In this document: positions 8,286-15,016 of the stretch, piece after piece
Numbering within the stretch: position 1 is the first letter of the stretch
How the letters are laid out: each line of letters starts with the position of its first letter
From: Actinoplanes oryzae
GTDB taxonomy: Bacteria > Actinomycetota > Actinomycetes > Mycobacteriales > Micromonosporaceae
DNA length: 49,200 nt
Direction of reading: 5' to 3'
Assembly: GCF_030757795.1 (NCBI RefSeq)
Contig: NZ_JAUQWH010000055.1
Coordinates: 1 to 49,200, forward strand
Made by a program: the position numbers and the translations under genes
The notes under the pieces: generated by a model
What the model saw: the letters and a program-made list of their open reading frames with translations, nothing else
The model's database searches: none
What the model was told of the DNA's origin: nothing

Positions 8286-8990
8286 TCAGTCGGCGATCGT
8301 GATCGCGGCTTCCTCGGAGAGGCGGTAGCCGACGCCGTAGACCGTGGTCACGATGTCCGGGTCGCCGAGCTTCGTGCGGAGCCGACTGACGTGCACGTCG
8401 ACCGTGCGCACGGTGGTGTGGGTGTGGCCCCACACGTGGCCGAGCAGCTGGTTGCGGCTGAAGACCTGGCGGGGGTGGCGGGCCAGGAAGAGCAGGAGCT
8501 CGTACTCGAGGCGGCTCAGGTCCAGCGGCACCCCGTCGAGGGTGGCGGTGCGCGGCCGCGGGTCCAGGTGCAGGCCGGCGACGCCGGGGCGGGCGACCGG
8601 GGCGAAGGCGGGAGCGTCGAGGGCGACCGCGGCGTCCGGGCCGGCGGCGACGACCAGGTCGCGGAGGGCGGCGAGGACGCGCTCGCTCTCCTCGGTTCCG
8701 GGCGCGCCGAGCGTGATGGTGACGGTCACGGACGACGAGGGCGTGGCGTCGCCCGGCACGGCGCGCAGGCGGCCCTGGCGGGACCGGAGACCCGGCACGC
8801 GCAGGGGGGCCGAGGCCACGTGCGGGGCAATGTGCTTCGAGGCGAGCTCCACGACCTGCTTGGACGCGGCTTCCGGGCGCTGCTTCGCGGCGAGATCGGC
8901 GCGCTGCTTCGCGGTGAGATCGGCGCGCTGCTTCGCGGCGACTTCCGCGAGCTGGTTCGGGGCGAGATCGGCGACGGCGAGGACGGACAT
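8286..8990 (-). CDS. Winged-helix (OmpR/PhoB-type) DNA-binding regulator without receiver domain
   Basis: 234 residues. The C-terminal 100 form a Trans_reg_C winged helix: LDLSRLEYELLLFLARHP, FSRNQLLGHVWG, recognition helix TVRTVDVHVSRLRTKLGD and the wing YGVGYRL. There is no phosphorylatable receiver domain. Residues about 10-50 are instead 8-residue repeats (RADLTAKQ, RADLAAKQ, RPEAASKQ, VVELASKH). The middle (about 85-135) is a small alpha/beta region (SVTVTITLGAPGTEESERVLAALRDLV). The ATG at 8990 has GGAGG nine nt upstream. It probably binds direct repeats as other OmpR-type proteins do, with an unknown input. Family membership of the C-terminus is firm, its role unknown. Confidence 0.8.
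   Translation of the reverse strand: MSVLAVADLAPNQLAEVAAKQRADLTAKQRADLAAKQRPEAASKQVVELASKHIAPHVASAPLRVPGLRSRQGRLRAVPGDATPSSSVTVTITLGAPGTEESERVLAALRDLVVAAGPDAAVALDAPAFAPVARPGVAGLHLDPRPRTATLDGVPLDLSRLEYELLLFLARHPRQVFSRNQLLGHVWGHTHTTVRTVDVHVSRLRTKLGDPDIVTTVYGVGYRLSEEAAITIAD
8879..8974. repeat. Coding 24-bp tandem repeats in the winged-helix gene
   Basis: Four 24-bp units (8879-8902, 8903-8926, 8927-8950, 8951-8974) share the core CGCTGCTTCGCGG, and weaker copies extend left to about 8830. They encode the 8-residue repeat RADLxAKQ. The unit length keeps the frame, so copy number may vary between strains. Confidence 0.75.
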
Positions 8991-9065
8991 GAGACGGGCC
9001 TCCGGGTGGGTGTCACCGCAGCCGGATCTCGGCGGCGGCTGAAGAATACTTCTCCCATGTGCGGG

Positions 9066-9074
9066 ATAGGTTTA
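9066..9074 (+). promoter_or_regulatory. ATAGGYTTA motif, copy 2
   Basis: ATAGGTTTA, 76 nt upstream of the winged-helix gene start at 8990. It is one of three copies of this AT-rich word within 1.7 kb of very GC-rich DNA. Confidence 0.3.
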
Positions 9075-9281
9075 GCGGCGCGGGAGCGCGCCCATGGTCA
9101 TGCGGAAGGGGGAACCACCGAGGGCCGTTCACGACGGGAGCCACGCACTCGAGGCGGGATCACCGCGGGGCCGACACCGTCGTCGACGCGATCGTGAACG
9201 CCCTCACCCGCACCGGGGTCAGCGCACCGGCCGGGTCACCGGGAGGAGCGACACCGCGCGCTGGCGCATCGGAGGAGATCG

Positions 9282-9461
9282 ATGGCCAGGCGGGACGTCA
9301 GGCGTACGTCGCGCATCTGCATGTCCCCCACCCTTCCCGCTCGGTCACGTCCGGTCACAACAAATCCAGGATGCGGGAGCATTTTCCCGCCGAATCACCA
9401 TGGCATCCCGGCGGCCACCCGGAAAGGTGACACCGCCCACAAAGGCGCATCTATGCAGTGA
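9282..9461 (+). CDS. Possible small protein, 59 codons
   Basis: An ATG at 9282 lies 4 nt after a perfect GGAGGAG (9271-9277), one of the best ribosome binding sites in the window, and the frame runs 59 codons to a TGA. The product starts MARRDVRRTSRICMSPTLPA and is basic and rich in Pro, Arg and Thr. It has no membrane segment and no family I recognise. It could be a short regulatory leader upstream of the flavin reductase gene 380 nt away, or chance. Confidence 0.25.
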   Translation: MARRDVRRTSRICMSPTLPARSRPVTTNPGCGSIFPPNHHGIPAATRKGDTAHKGASMQ

Positions 9462-9589
9462 TGGCCACCACTGTCACGACCCGCCCTCCGGGATGGCGAC
9501 ACCACCGGCCCGCCCCGCACCGGCACCACCCCACCCGTCACCCCACCCGGTCCGCAGCGGACCGAATGTCACCCTCTGCAGCGAGTTGA

Positions 9590-9618
9590 CCACCGTCCAT
9601 GGTGAACAGCTACGGTGG
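9590..9618. promoter_or_regulatory. Inverted repeat, possible operator
   Basis: CCACCGT (9590-9596) and ACGGTGG (9612-9618) form a 7-bp inverted repeat with a 15-nt centre containing CCATGG. It overlaps a TTGACC (9586-9591) that could serve as a -35 element, though the only TAnnnT partner (TACGGT at 9611) is 19 nt away. Confidence 0.3.
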
Positions 9619-9667
9619 GGATGGTGGCCATCCTGCCCGCCGGCCGCAGTCATGTCAACAATAACCC

Positions 9668-9676
9668 ATAGGTTTA
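9668..9676 (+). promoter_or_regulatory. ATAGGYTTA motif, copy 3, in the flavin reductase promoter region
   Basis: ATAGGTTTA is followed by CTAGGATATGAG in an AT-rich island. TAGGAT at 9678-9683 could be the -10 element of the flavin reductase gene, giving a leader of about 150 nt. If so the motif overlaps the promoter. Confidence 0.4.
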
Positions 9677-9838
9677 CTAGGATATGAGATCACGTTGACG
9701 CCGCCCCGACTCCCGGGGAAGCGTGGGGCCATGCCCACCGCTGCGCCGGCCGTCATCGACGCCGGATCTCAACCAGTGGAAGGCACCTGCGGCGCTGCAG
9801 CTACCTCGCTCGTCCGTCTCCGTGCAAAGGGAGATCCC

Positions 9839-10339
9839 ATGACCGACACCACCCTCGTGGACGCGCAGCTCTTCCGCTCCCTGCTGCGCCGGCACGCCGC
9901 GGCCGTCGTCGTCATCACCGCCCCGGGCGAGCCACCGGCCGGCTTCACGGCCACCTCGTTCACCTCCGTGTCGCTCGACCCGCCGCTCGTCTCCTTCTGC
10001 CTGGCCCACACGGCCTCGGCCTGGCCGACCGTCGACGCCGCCGACACGGTCGCGGTGCACGTCCTCACCCAGGAGCAGGAGCACGTGGCCCGCATCTTCT
10101 CCACCCGCGGCATCGACCGCTTCGCCGCGCACGGCGCGTGGCACGAGGGGCCCGGCGGCGTACCCCTGCTGGAAGGGGTCCTCGCCACCATCGTCTGCCG
10201 CGTCGCCCAGCGCGTCGAGGCCGGCGACCACACCATCGTCCTGGCCACCCCGCTGACCGGCGACCACCACGAGGACGCCACGGCGGCGCCGCTCGTCTAC
10301 CACGACGGCAGCTACGCCCACCTCCGCCGCACGGCGTGA
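9839..10339 (+). CDS. Flavin reductase family protein (FMN-binding split barrel)
   Basis: 166 residues, full length for the family. Signatures: LRRHAAAVVVITAPGE near the N-terminus, GFTATSFTSVSLDPPLVSFCLAH (flavin-binding strand and loop), and HVLTQEQEHVARIFS. It would reduce free FMN or FAD with NAD(P)H to feed a partner monooxygenase. No such monooxygenase lies alongside, so it may serve one elsewhere. The ATG at 9839 is 6 nt after AAGGGAG; an in-frame ATG at 9731 lacks a site. The nearest partner candidate is the FAD/NAD(P)-binding protein at 6704-7960. Confidence 0.88.
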   Translation: MTDTTLVDAQLFRSLLRRHAAAVVVITAPGEPPAGFTATSFTSVSLDPPLVSFCLAHTASAWPTVDAADTVAVHVLTQEQEHVARIFSTRGIDRFAAHGAWHEGPGGVPLLEGVLATIVCRVAQRVEAGDHTIVLATPLTGDHHEDATAAPLVYHDGSYAHLRRTA

Positions 10340-10440
10340 CACCGGCCGCCCCGGCGCAGCCTCGCCGCACGGCCCGAACCGGCGGACCACCACGGCGCGG
10401 ACGACGCGGACGACGCGGCTCCGACCGACTGAACCCGCCA

Positions 10441-10650
10441 CGACTCGCGGACGGGCGGCGCCAGGCGCACTCACCCCGGCGTGACTCGCTACGGCCGGCG
10501 CCAGGCGCACTCACCCTGCCGTGACTCGCCGACGGGCGGCCCCAAGCGCACTCACTGGCGTGGGTGCCCGGCGCACTCGCCAGCGGCGACGCTGGATGCC
10601 CTCGCCGACGGGTGGCACTCGATGCACTCGCCGACGGGTGGCGGCCTCCT
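10441..10650. repeat. Degenerating array of about 40-bp units
   Basis: The intergenic stretch 10340-10803 has no gene. From 10441 it holds two clear copies of a unit of about 40 bp containing GGCGCCAGGCGCACTCACCC and ending GTGACTCGC. Progressively diverged, shortened copies follow, marked by CACTCGCC and GCCGACGGGTGGC, until about 10650. Short ACGACGCGG triplications at about 10397-10420 precede it. Confidence 0.6.
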
Positions 10651-10803
10651 GAGGAGCGCACCGAAATTCCGGGCCGGCGTCAACGGGCGTTGACGAAGCT
10701 GTGAGTTCCTGTGAGAACGCCAAAAGCTCACAAGATCGCGGGTCACGGGCCGATCACACCCCTCGTACGGGCCGACAGCCGGCTCGCCGAGGAGGAATCC
10801 GTC

Positions 10804-11220
10804 ATGACTTCGATCAGTGCCCTGGGCACGTCGGGCACGGGCTGGACCCAGAGCTGGGCCTGGACCCCGGCGCCCCGCCCGGTCTCCGCCGCCGCCGAGA
10901 CGAGCAGCACCGACACCAGCCAGGTCGCCGAGCAGCTCACGAGCGCCCAGAGTTCGGCACCGCCCCCGCCCCCGCCCGGCGGAGGCCCCGGCGGTCCCGG
11001 CTCCGGCGGGCCCGGCGGCTCGCGTGGCGAGGTCGCCGGGCTGCAGGACCCGTCGAAGCTCAACCAGATCAGCGACCTGCTCGACATGAGCGAGGACGAC
11101 GTGACCACCTCGGCCACCAGCGCGACCAAGCTCGTCGAGCTCCTGCAGAACAAGGGCGTCGACCTGGGCCAGCTCCGCAACGTCCTGAACAGCGGCGACC
11201 TGCTCGACGTCCGCGCCTGA
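10804..11220 (+). CDS. Pro/Gly-rich protein of unknown function
   Basis: 138 residues from an ATG placed 7 nt after GGAGGAAT. Residues 1-50 are Ser/Thr/Ala-rich with two Trp (WTQSWAW). Residues 52-75 are a Pro run then Gly/Pro repeats (flexible linker). The C-terminal 60 residues form a compact predicted helical region (QDPSKLNQISDLLDMSEDDV, ATKLVELLQNKGVDLGQLRNVL). No signal peptide or membrane segment is visible. I do not recognise the family. The strong initiation site and codon usage support a real, well-translated gene. An inverted GTGAG/CTCAC pair at about 10700-10730 may belong to its promoter. Confidence 0.65.
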   Translation: MTSISALGTSGTGWTQSWAWTPAPRPVSAAAETSSTDTSQVAEQLTSAQSSAPPPPPPGGGPGGPGSGGPGGSRGEVAGLQDPSKLNQISDLLDMSEDDVTTSATSATKLVELLQNKGVDLGQLRNVLNSGDLLDVRA

Positions 11221-11260
11221 CGGCCGGTCCGGCACCTCCGGCGCTCGCTCGGCGTGGCCC

Positions 11261-11288
11261 TTTTTATGGTTCACGCGTACCATAAAAA
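11261..11288. promoter_or_regulatory. Perfect AT-rich palindrome at a leaderless start
   Basis: TTTTTATGGT (11261-11270) and ACCATAAAAA (11279-11288) form a perfect 10-bp inverted repeat with an 8-nt centre, ending one base before the ATG at 11290. TACCAT at 11278-11283 inside the right arm is a -10-like hexamer that would start transcription at the ATG itself. A repressor bound here would block it completely. The shape (two 10-bp arms, GC-poor in a GC-rich genome) suits a TetR- or GntR-type operator. Confidence 0.6.
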
Positions 11289-11289
11289 G

Positions 11290-12195
11290 ATGACCGCCGA
11301 GCTGAGCAGCTTCCGGACCGACGCCGACCGGGCCCGTCACCTCGCCGTGCTGCGGGACCTGATCGACCGGCGGTGGCCGGTCGAGCGCACCGAGACCGAC
11401 GTGCCGACGAGTTTCGGCACCACGCATGTGTTCCGCAGCGGGCCGGCCGGCAGCACCGCCGATCCGTTCGTGCTGCTCGCCGGCTCGGGCGGCGGCTCGC
11501 TGATGTGGACGCCGCACGTCGCCGGGCTCGCCCGCGAGCGGCCGGTGCTGGCGCTCGACCTCATCGGGGAGCCGGCCCTCTCGACCCAGACAGCCCCGAT
11601 CAGCACGCCGGCGGACCTGTCGCGCTGGCTGACCGAGACGCTCGACGCGCTGGGGGTGCGGCGGGCGCATCTCGTCGGCTGCTCGTACGGCGGCTGGATC
11701 GCTCTGCTGCACCACCTCGACGACCCGGGCCGGGCGGCGTCGATCACGCTGCTGGACGCGGGCGGGTTCGGGCGCGTCACGCGGCGGTTCATGGCGTGGA
11801 TCATCGTGACCGGGCTGTTCATGTTCGCGCCCGCGCCGCTGCGGCACCGGGCCGCCGGCTGGTTCCACAACAGCACGCTGCTCGACGACTCGATCCCGAA
11901 GCTGGCGAAGGGCACCTTCACCTTCCGCCCGCGGCTGCCCAGGCTCACCCCGCTCACCGACGATCAGCTGAGCCGGATCCAGGCGCCGGTGCTGGCCGTC
12001 TTCGGGGAGCGGAGCCAGCTGTACGACGCCGAGGCCACCGCCGCACGCGTCCGCGACCGCATGCCGGACGTCCGCACGCTGGTGGTTCCCGGGGCGGGTC
12101 ACGACCTCGTCATGCACAGCCCGGACCTCGTCGTCGAACGCACGGTCGCCTTCGCCCGGGCCGTGGACGAAGCCCGAGCCACCGACGAAGCGTGA
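11290..12195 (+). CDS. Alpha/beta hydrolase
   Basis: 301 residues with the alpha/beta-hydrolase layout: oxyanion region LLAGSGGGSLMW, Asp in LALDLIGEP, nucleophile elbow VGCSYGGW (Ser), acid region VLAVFGERSQLYD and catalytic His in VPGAGHDLV. A mid-protein hydrophobic stretch (MAWIIVTGLFMFAPAPL) forms the cap. The substrate is unknown; it resembles prolyl aminopeptidase/esterase-like housekeeping enzymes. There is no Shine-Dalgarno before the ATG. The palindrome immediately upstream suggests a leaderless, repressor-controlled transcript. The regulator is not adjacent. Confidence 0.85.
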   Translation: MTAELSSFRTDADRARHLAVLRDLIDRRWPVERTETDVPTSFGTTHVFRSGPAGSTADPFVLLAGSGGGSLMWTPHVAGLARERPVLALDLIGEPALSTQTAPISTPADLSRWLTETLDALGVRRAHLVGCSYGGWIALLHHLDDPGRAASITLLDAGGFGRVTRRFMAWIIVTGLFMFAPAPLRHRAAGWFHNSTLLDDSIPKLAKGTFTFRPRLPRLTPLTDDQLSRIQAPVLAVFGERSQLYDAEATAARVRDRMPDVRTLVVPGAGHDLVMHSPDLVVERTVAFARAVDEARATDEA

Positions 12196-12300
12196 GCCAC
12201 GCACCAACCTCCAGCCAGGGAGGACGCCATGCAGGGCGCCCGAGCCGGGCAGAAGGCGCGAGCCGCCGGGACGGATGACGACGGCGACGCCGGGCCGGAC

Positions 12301-12336
12301 GCGGCGGACGCGGCGGACGCGGCGGACGCGGCGGAC
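12301..12336. repeat. 9-bp tandem repeat upstream of rpmJ
   Basis: Four perfect copies of GCGGCGGAC, with a partial fifth on each side. In the frame of the downstream L36 gene they encode repeated Ala-Ala-Asp. Confidence 0.85.
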
Positions 12337-12393
12337 GCGGGCGGCCGGAATGCGCGGGACCCCGGCGACGTTTCCCCCGCGGGAGGTAACACC

Positions 12394-12516
12394 ATGAAGG
12401 TTCGGAACTCGCTCCGGTCGCTGAAGAGCAAGCCCGGCTCGGTCGTGACGCGCCGCCGCGGGCGGATGGTCGTCATCAACCGTAAGAATCCGCGCTGGAA
12501 CGGCCGGCAGGGCTGA
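12394..12516 (+). CDS. rpmJ: Ribosomal protein L36, zinc-free (C-minus) paralogue
   Basis: 40 residues, beginning MKVRNSLRSLKSKPGSVVTR and ending KNPRWNGRQG. It is the L36 of the 50S subunit. It has none of the four zinc-binding Cys/His positions, so it is the C-minus form that replaces the zinc-binding L36 under zinc limitation. It lies away from the spc ribosomal operon, as usual for this paralogue. GGGAGGT precedes the ATG at perfect distance. An in-frame ATG at 12229, also with a strong GGGAGGA, would give a 95-residue version with an acidic Ala/Asp-repeat extension. No obvious Zur palindrome is seen upstream. Confidence 0.92.
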   Translation: MKVRNSLRSLKSKPGSVVTRRRGRMVVINRKNPRWNGRQG

Positions 12517-12536
12517 GACGCGATACCGTGACATCC

Positions 12537-12576
12537 AACGCCGGGGACCCGCCGCCACGGGTCTCCGGCGTTTCCT
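12537..12576 (+). terminator. Intrinsic terminator after rpmJ
   Basis: A 15-bp stem, AACGCCGGGGACCCG (12537-12551) with CGGGTCTCCGGCGTT (12558-12572), contains one G-U pair and has a 6-nt loop followed by TCC. It is 20 nt past the rpmJ stop and is one of the best terminators in the window. Confidence 0.85.
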
Positions 12577-12597
12577 GTTCCCGGGCACACTGAGATC

Positions 12598-13431
12598 ATG
12601 GATCCTCTCGTGCACCCGGTGCCCTCCGCCGACGGCGTCACGCTGACCGTCGAGGAGCGGGGCACCCCCGGCGCGACGGCTTCGATCGTCTTCCTGCCGG
12701 CGCTGGGCGTGCCGCTCGCGTACTACGACAAGTTCCTCACCGCCTGGGCCGCGCACGGCCGGCACGTCGTCGGGGTCGAGCTGCGGGGGATGCCGCGCAG
12801 TCCGGTGGCCGACCTGCGCAAGGCCTCCTTCGGGTACGCCCATCTGCTGCGCGAGGATCTGCCCGCCGTCTTCGCGAGCGAGGCGCTGCAGCGGGCCGGC
12901 AGCTACGTGCTCACCGGTCACAGCCTCGGCGGTCAGCTCGCCCTGCTGTCGGCGGCCACCGGGGGCTCCCGGCCCGCCGCCGTCGTCACGATCGGCACCG
13001 GCACCAGTTCCAAGGCGGCGCACGCCACTCCCCTGGCCCGTGTCCGGCGCGCCGCCGGGGTGCGGTTCGTCGGGGCGGTCGCCGGGTCGCTCGGCTACTG
13101 GCCGGGGCATCGCCTGGGCTTCGCCGGACGCCAGCCCCGGCTGCTGATGGCCGACTGGGGTTACGAGGCCCGGCACGGCCGCTACCGGTTGCACGGCGAC
13201 CGCACGGACTACGAGGCCGCCCTGGCCGCCCTCGACCTGCCGGCCCTGCTCGTGACGATCGCCGGCGACGCCATGATCACCGCCCCGGCCGTGGAGCACC
13301 TCGCCCGCCGCCTGCCCGCGCACGTGGACCGGGCCACCGTGACGGCCACCCCGGACCACTTCCGCTGGGCCCGCCGCACTCCCGAGCCCGTCGTCGCCGC
13401 CGTCGAGTCCTGGCTGGCCGGAAAGGCGTGA
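12598..13431 (+). CDS. Alpha/beta fold hydrolase
   Basis: 277 residues. Visible elements: IVFLPALGVPLAYYDKF (oxyanion strand), VGVELRGMPRSP, nucleophile elbow TGHSLGGQLALLS with Ser, a late acid region (LLVTIAGDAMITA) and a C-terminal catalytic His in TPDHFRW. The central DWGYEARHGRY segment resembles the YheT/UPF0017-like group often annotated as serine aminopeptidase S33. It is cytoplasmic, with no signal peptide. The start at 12598 lacks a strong ribosome binding site. Its last codons, GGAAAGGCGTGA, seed the downstream repeat array. Confidence 0.82.
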   Translation: MDPLVHPVPSADGVTLTVEERGTPGATASIVFLPALGVPLAYYDKFLTAWAAHGRHVVGVELRGMPRSPVADLRKASFGYAHLLREDLPAVFASEALQRAGSYVLTGHSLGGQLALLSAATGGSRPAAVVTIGTGTSSKAAHATPLARVRRAAGVRFVGAVAGSLGYWPGHRLGFAGRQPRLLMADWGYEARHGRYRLHGDRTDYEAALAALDLPALLVTIAGDAMITAPAVEHLARRLPAHVDRATVTATPDHFRWARRTPEPVVAAVESWLAGKA

Positions 13432-13589
13432 CCCGGCAGCCGGCGCACGACCCGCGAAGAAAAAGGCCGGCTCACGACCCCGACGAAAAGGCGCACGACG
13501 CCGAGGGAAAGGCGCACCACCCGACGTAAAGGCGCACGACCCCGAGGAAAGGCTCACGACCCCGAGGAAGAGGCTCACGACCCCCGGAT
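13423..13589. repeat. Seven to eight 20-26-bp repeats between convergent genes
   Basis: Units of the type AAAGGCGCACGACCCCGAGG run without a break from the last codons of the hydrolase on the left to the last codons of the gene ending at 13575 on the right. In the minus direction, units carrying GGTCGTGAGCC repeat that gene's final Ser codon and stop (TCG TGA). Spacing is 20-21 bp with one longer unit. Confidence 0.75.
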
Positions 13590-14996
13590 GACCGAAGGAT
13601 CGAGCAGCCCGCGCGCCGCCGCGAGCCCGAGCGCCGTCCGCGGCGAATAGGGCACCCGCCACAACCCGCCGTGCGCCGCCCCCACGGCCTCGTCGGTCCA
13701 CGCCTCCGCCGCCGCCGGACGCGGGTTCCGCAGCTGGTGCACCAGCAACGCCGCCATCAACCGGTTGCTGGTCGCCGGCTCGAACACCTCGACCCCGAAC
13801 AGATGCGCCCCCGCGTACGCCGCGGCCAGCAGCCTGTTCCGCGTCACCGACCGGGTCCGGGTCGGCGGCGCCACCGCGAAGGCGACGTCCGTCCCGGCCC
13901 GCCGGGCGGCCGTGGCCCGCCAGCGCTGGATCCGTTTCGCCAGCGCGTAGTTCGGTCCCTGCTGCGGCACGAGGCTGTCGGCGATGCCCGGGTCGGCGCC
14001 CGCGGGATAGTGCGGTGCGAGCAGCCGCCCGCCCGACAGCGCCTGGGTCACCTTGACGCCGGCCGGCCGCGCCCGATAGCGCGACGCCGCCTCCGCGACC
14101 ACCGGACCCGGCACGGCGAAGGTGTCGGTCGGCGTGGCGAGGAACGCCAGGGCCGTCTCGGGCCGCTCACCCACCAGCCGTACGCCGAGAGCGTCGACGC
14201 CCGCGGACAGCAGCGGATACGCGGCCCCGGGTGCGTACACGTAATTGCCGAGCACCAGGCGGCCCGGCACCTCCCGCAGCCAGGCGGCCACCTCGGGCAG
14301 CCCGCTGAGCAAGTCGATGCCGGCGTCCACCGGGGACGATCCCGGCGCGATCAATGTCCCCGCGCTGCGCCGGGCGGTGTCGGCGACCCGCTCCCACAAC
14401 GCCGGCCGCGGCAGGTCGACACCGAGCACCGTGCCGCCCCACGCCAGCACGGCGGGCAGCGGGCCGAGCTCCGCGCCCGCGCCGAGGACGACGAGCCGCT
14501 GATCGGACAGGTCGAGCCACTCCGGGTGGGCGGCCACCTCCCGCACGAGCTCCGCGCACGATGCCTCGATCACCCCGCGCGCGATCCACGCATCGAGCTG
14601 CCGGTGCAGGGCATCACCCCGCAGGACCTCTTTCCCGTACGGAACGAGCAGCTCGCGCTCCGCCTTCTCCTGCCCGGTGACCGTGAACGTCGCCGGCGGC
14701 GGGGCGGGCACCGCGAAGATCTCGGACAGCGGCACGTCCCCGTCGTCCCGCGCCACGACCACCCGCTCATGGACGGCGGCGAGCCCGGCGCCCGCGACGG
14801 CGTACCCGTCGGTGAGGCTTGCCTCGACCAGCGCCCGGAAGTGCCGCAGATAGCCGGACCGCCAGTCCTGCTCGCGCGCGGCGCCCTCCGCGGCCGCCGG
14901 ATCGACGGCACGCAACGCGTCGGCGACCACCGCCCGGCCGAAGCTCGTGCTGCTGCGCCGGCCGTCCGGCGTACGGGGAAACGCGACCTCGTTCAC
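13575..14996 (-). CDS. Conserved-looking protein with Rossmann-type motif, function unknown
   Basis: 473 residues from a GTG, cytoplasmic. The middle has LVVLGAGAELGPLPAVLAWG followed by TVLGVDLPRP. This is a beta-alpha-beta dinucleotide- or SAM-binding motif with an acidic residue at the end of the second strand. The N-terminal 150 residues are mostly helical; the C-terminal part has QGPNYALAKRIQRWRA and a long helix-rich tail with SNRLMAALLVHQLRNP. I do not recognise a named family, and the motif alone does not decide between oxidoreductase and methyltransferase. It is a single gene, convergent with the hydrolase across a repeat array. Confidence 0.7.
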   Translation of the reverse strand: MNEVAFPRTPDGRRSSTSFGRAVVADALRAVDPAAAEGAAREQDWRSGYLRHFRALVEASLTDGYAVAGAGLAAVHERVVVARDDGDVPLSEIFAVPAPPPATFTVTGQEKAERELLVPYGKEVLRGDALHRQLDAWIARGVIEASCAELVREVAAHPEWLDLSDQRLVVLGAGAELGPLPAVLAWGGTVLGVDLPRPALWERVADTARRSAGTLIAPGSSPVDAGIDLLSGLPEVAAWLREVPGRLVLGNYVYAPGAAYPLLSAGVDALGVRLVGERPETALAFLATPTDTFAVPGPVVAEAASRYRARPAGVKVTQALSGGRLLAPHYPAGADPGIADSLVPQQGPNYALAKRIQRWRATAARRAGTDVAFAVAPPTRTRSVTRNRLLAAAYAGAHLFGVEVFEPATSNRLMAALLVHQLRNPRPAAAEAWTDEAVGAAHGGLWRVPYSPRTALGLAAARGLLDPSVIRGS

Positions 14997-15016
14997 GCGG
15001 CAAGTATGCGGGTAGC

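Larger units (their letters stand above)
8991..9838. other. Long intergenic region between winged-helix and flavin reductase genes
   Basis: About 850 nt with no convincing protein gene. A 197-codon frame at 9094-9687 has no recognisable protein character. The region holds ATAGGYTTA copies 2 and 3, a possible small reading frame with a strong ribosome binding site at 9282 and an inverted repeat at 9590-9618. Around 9650-9690 it becomes notably AT-rich, as expected for the promoter of the flavin reductase gene. Confidence 0.6.
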
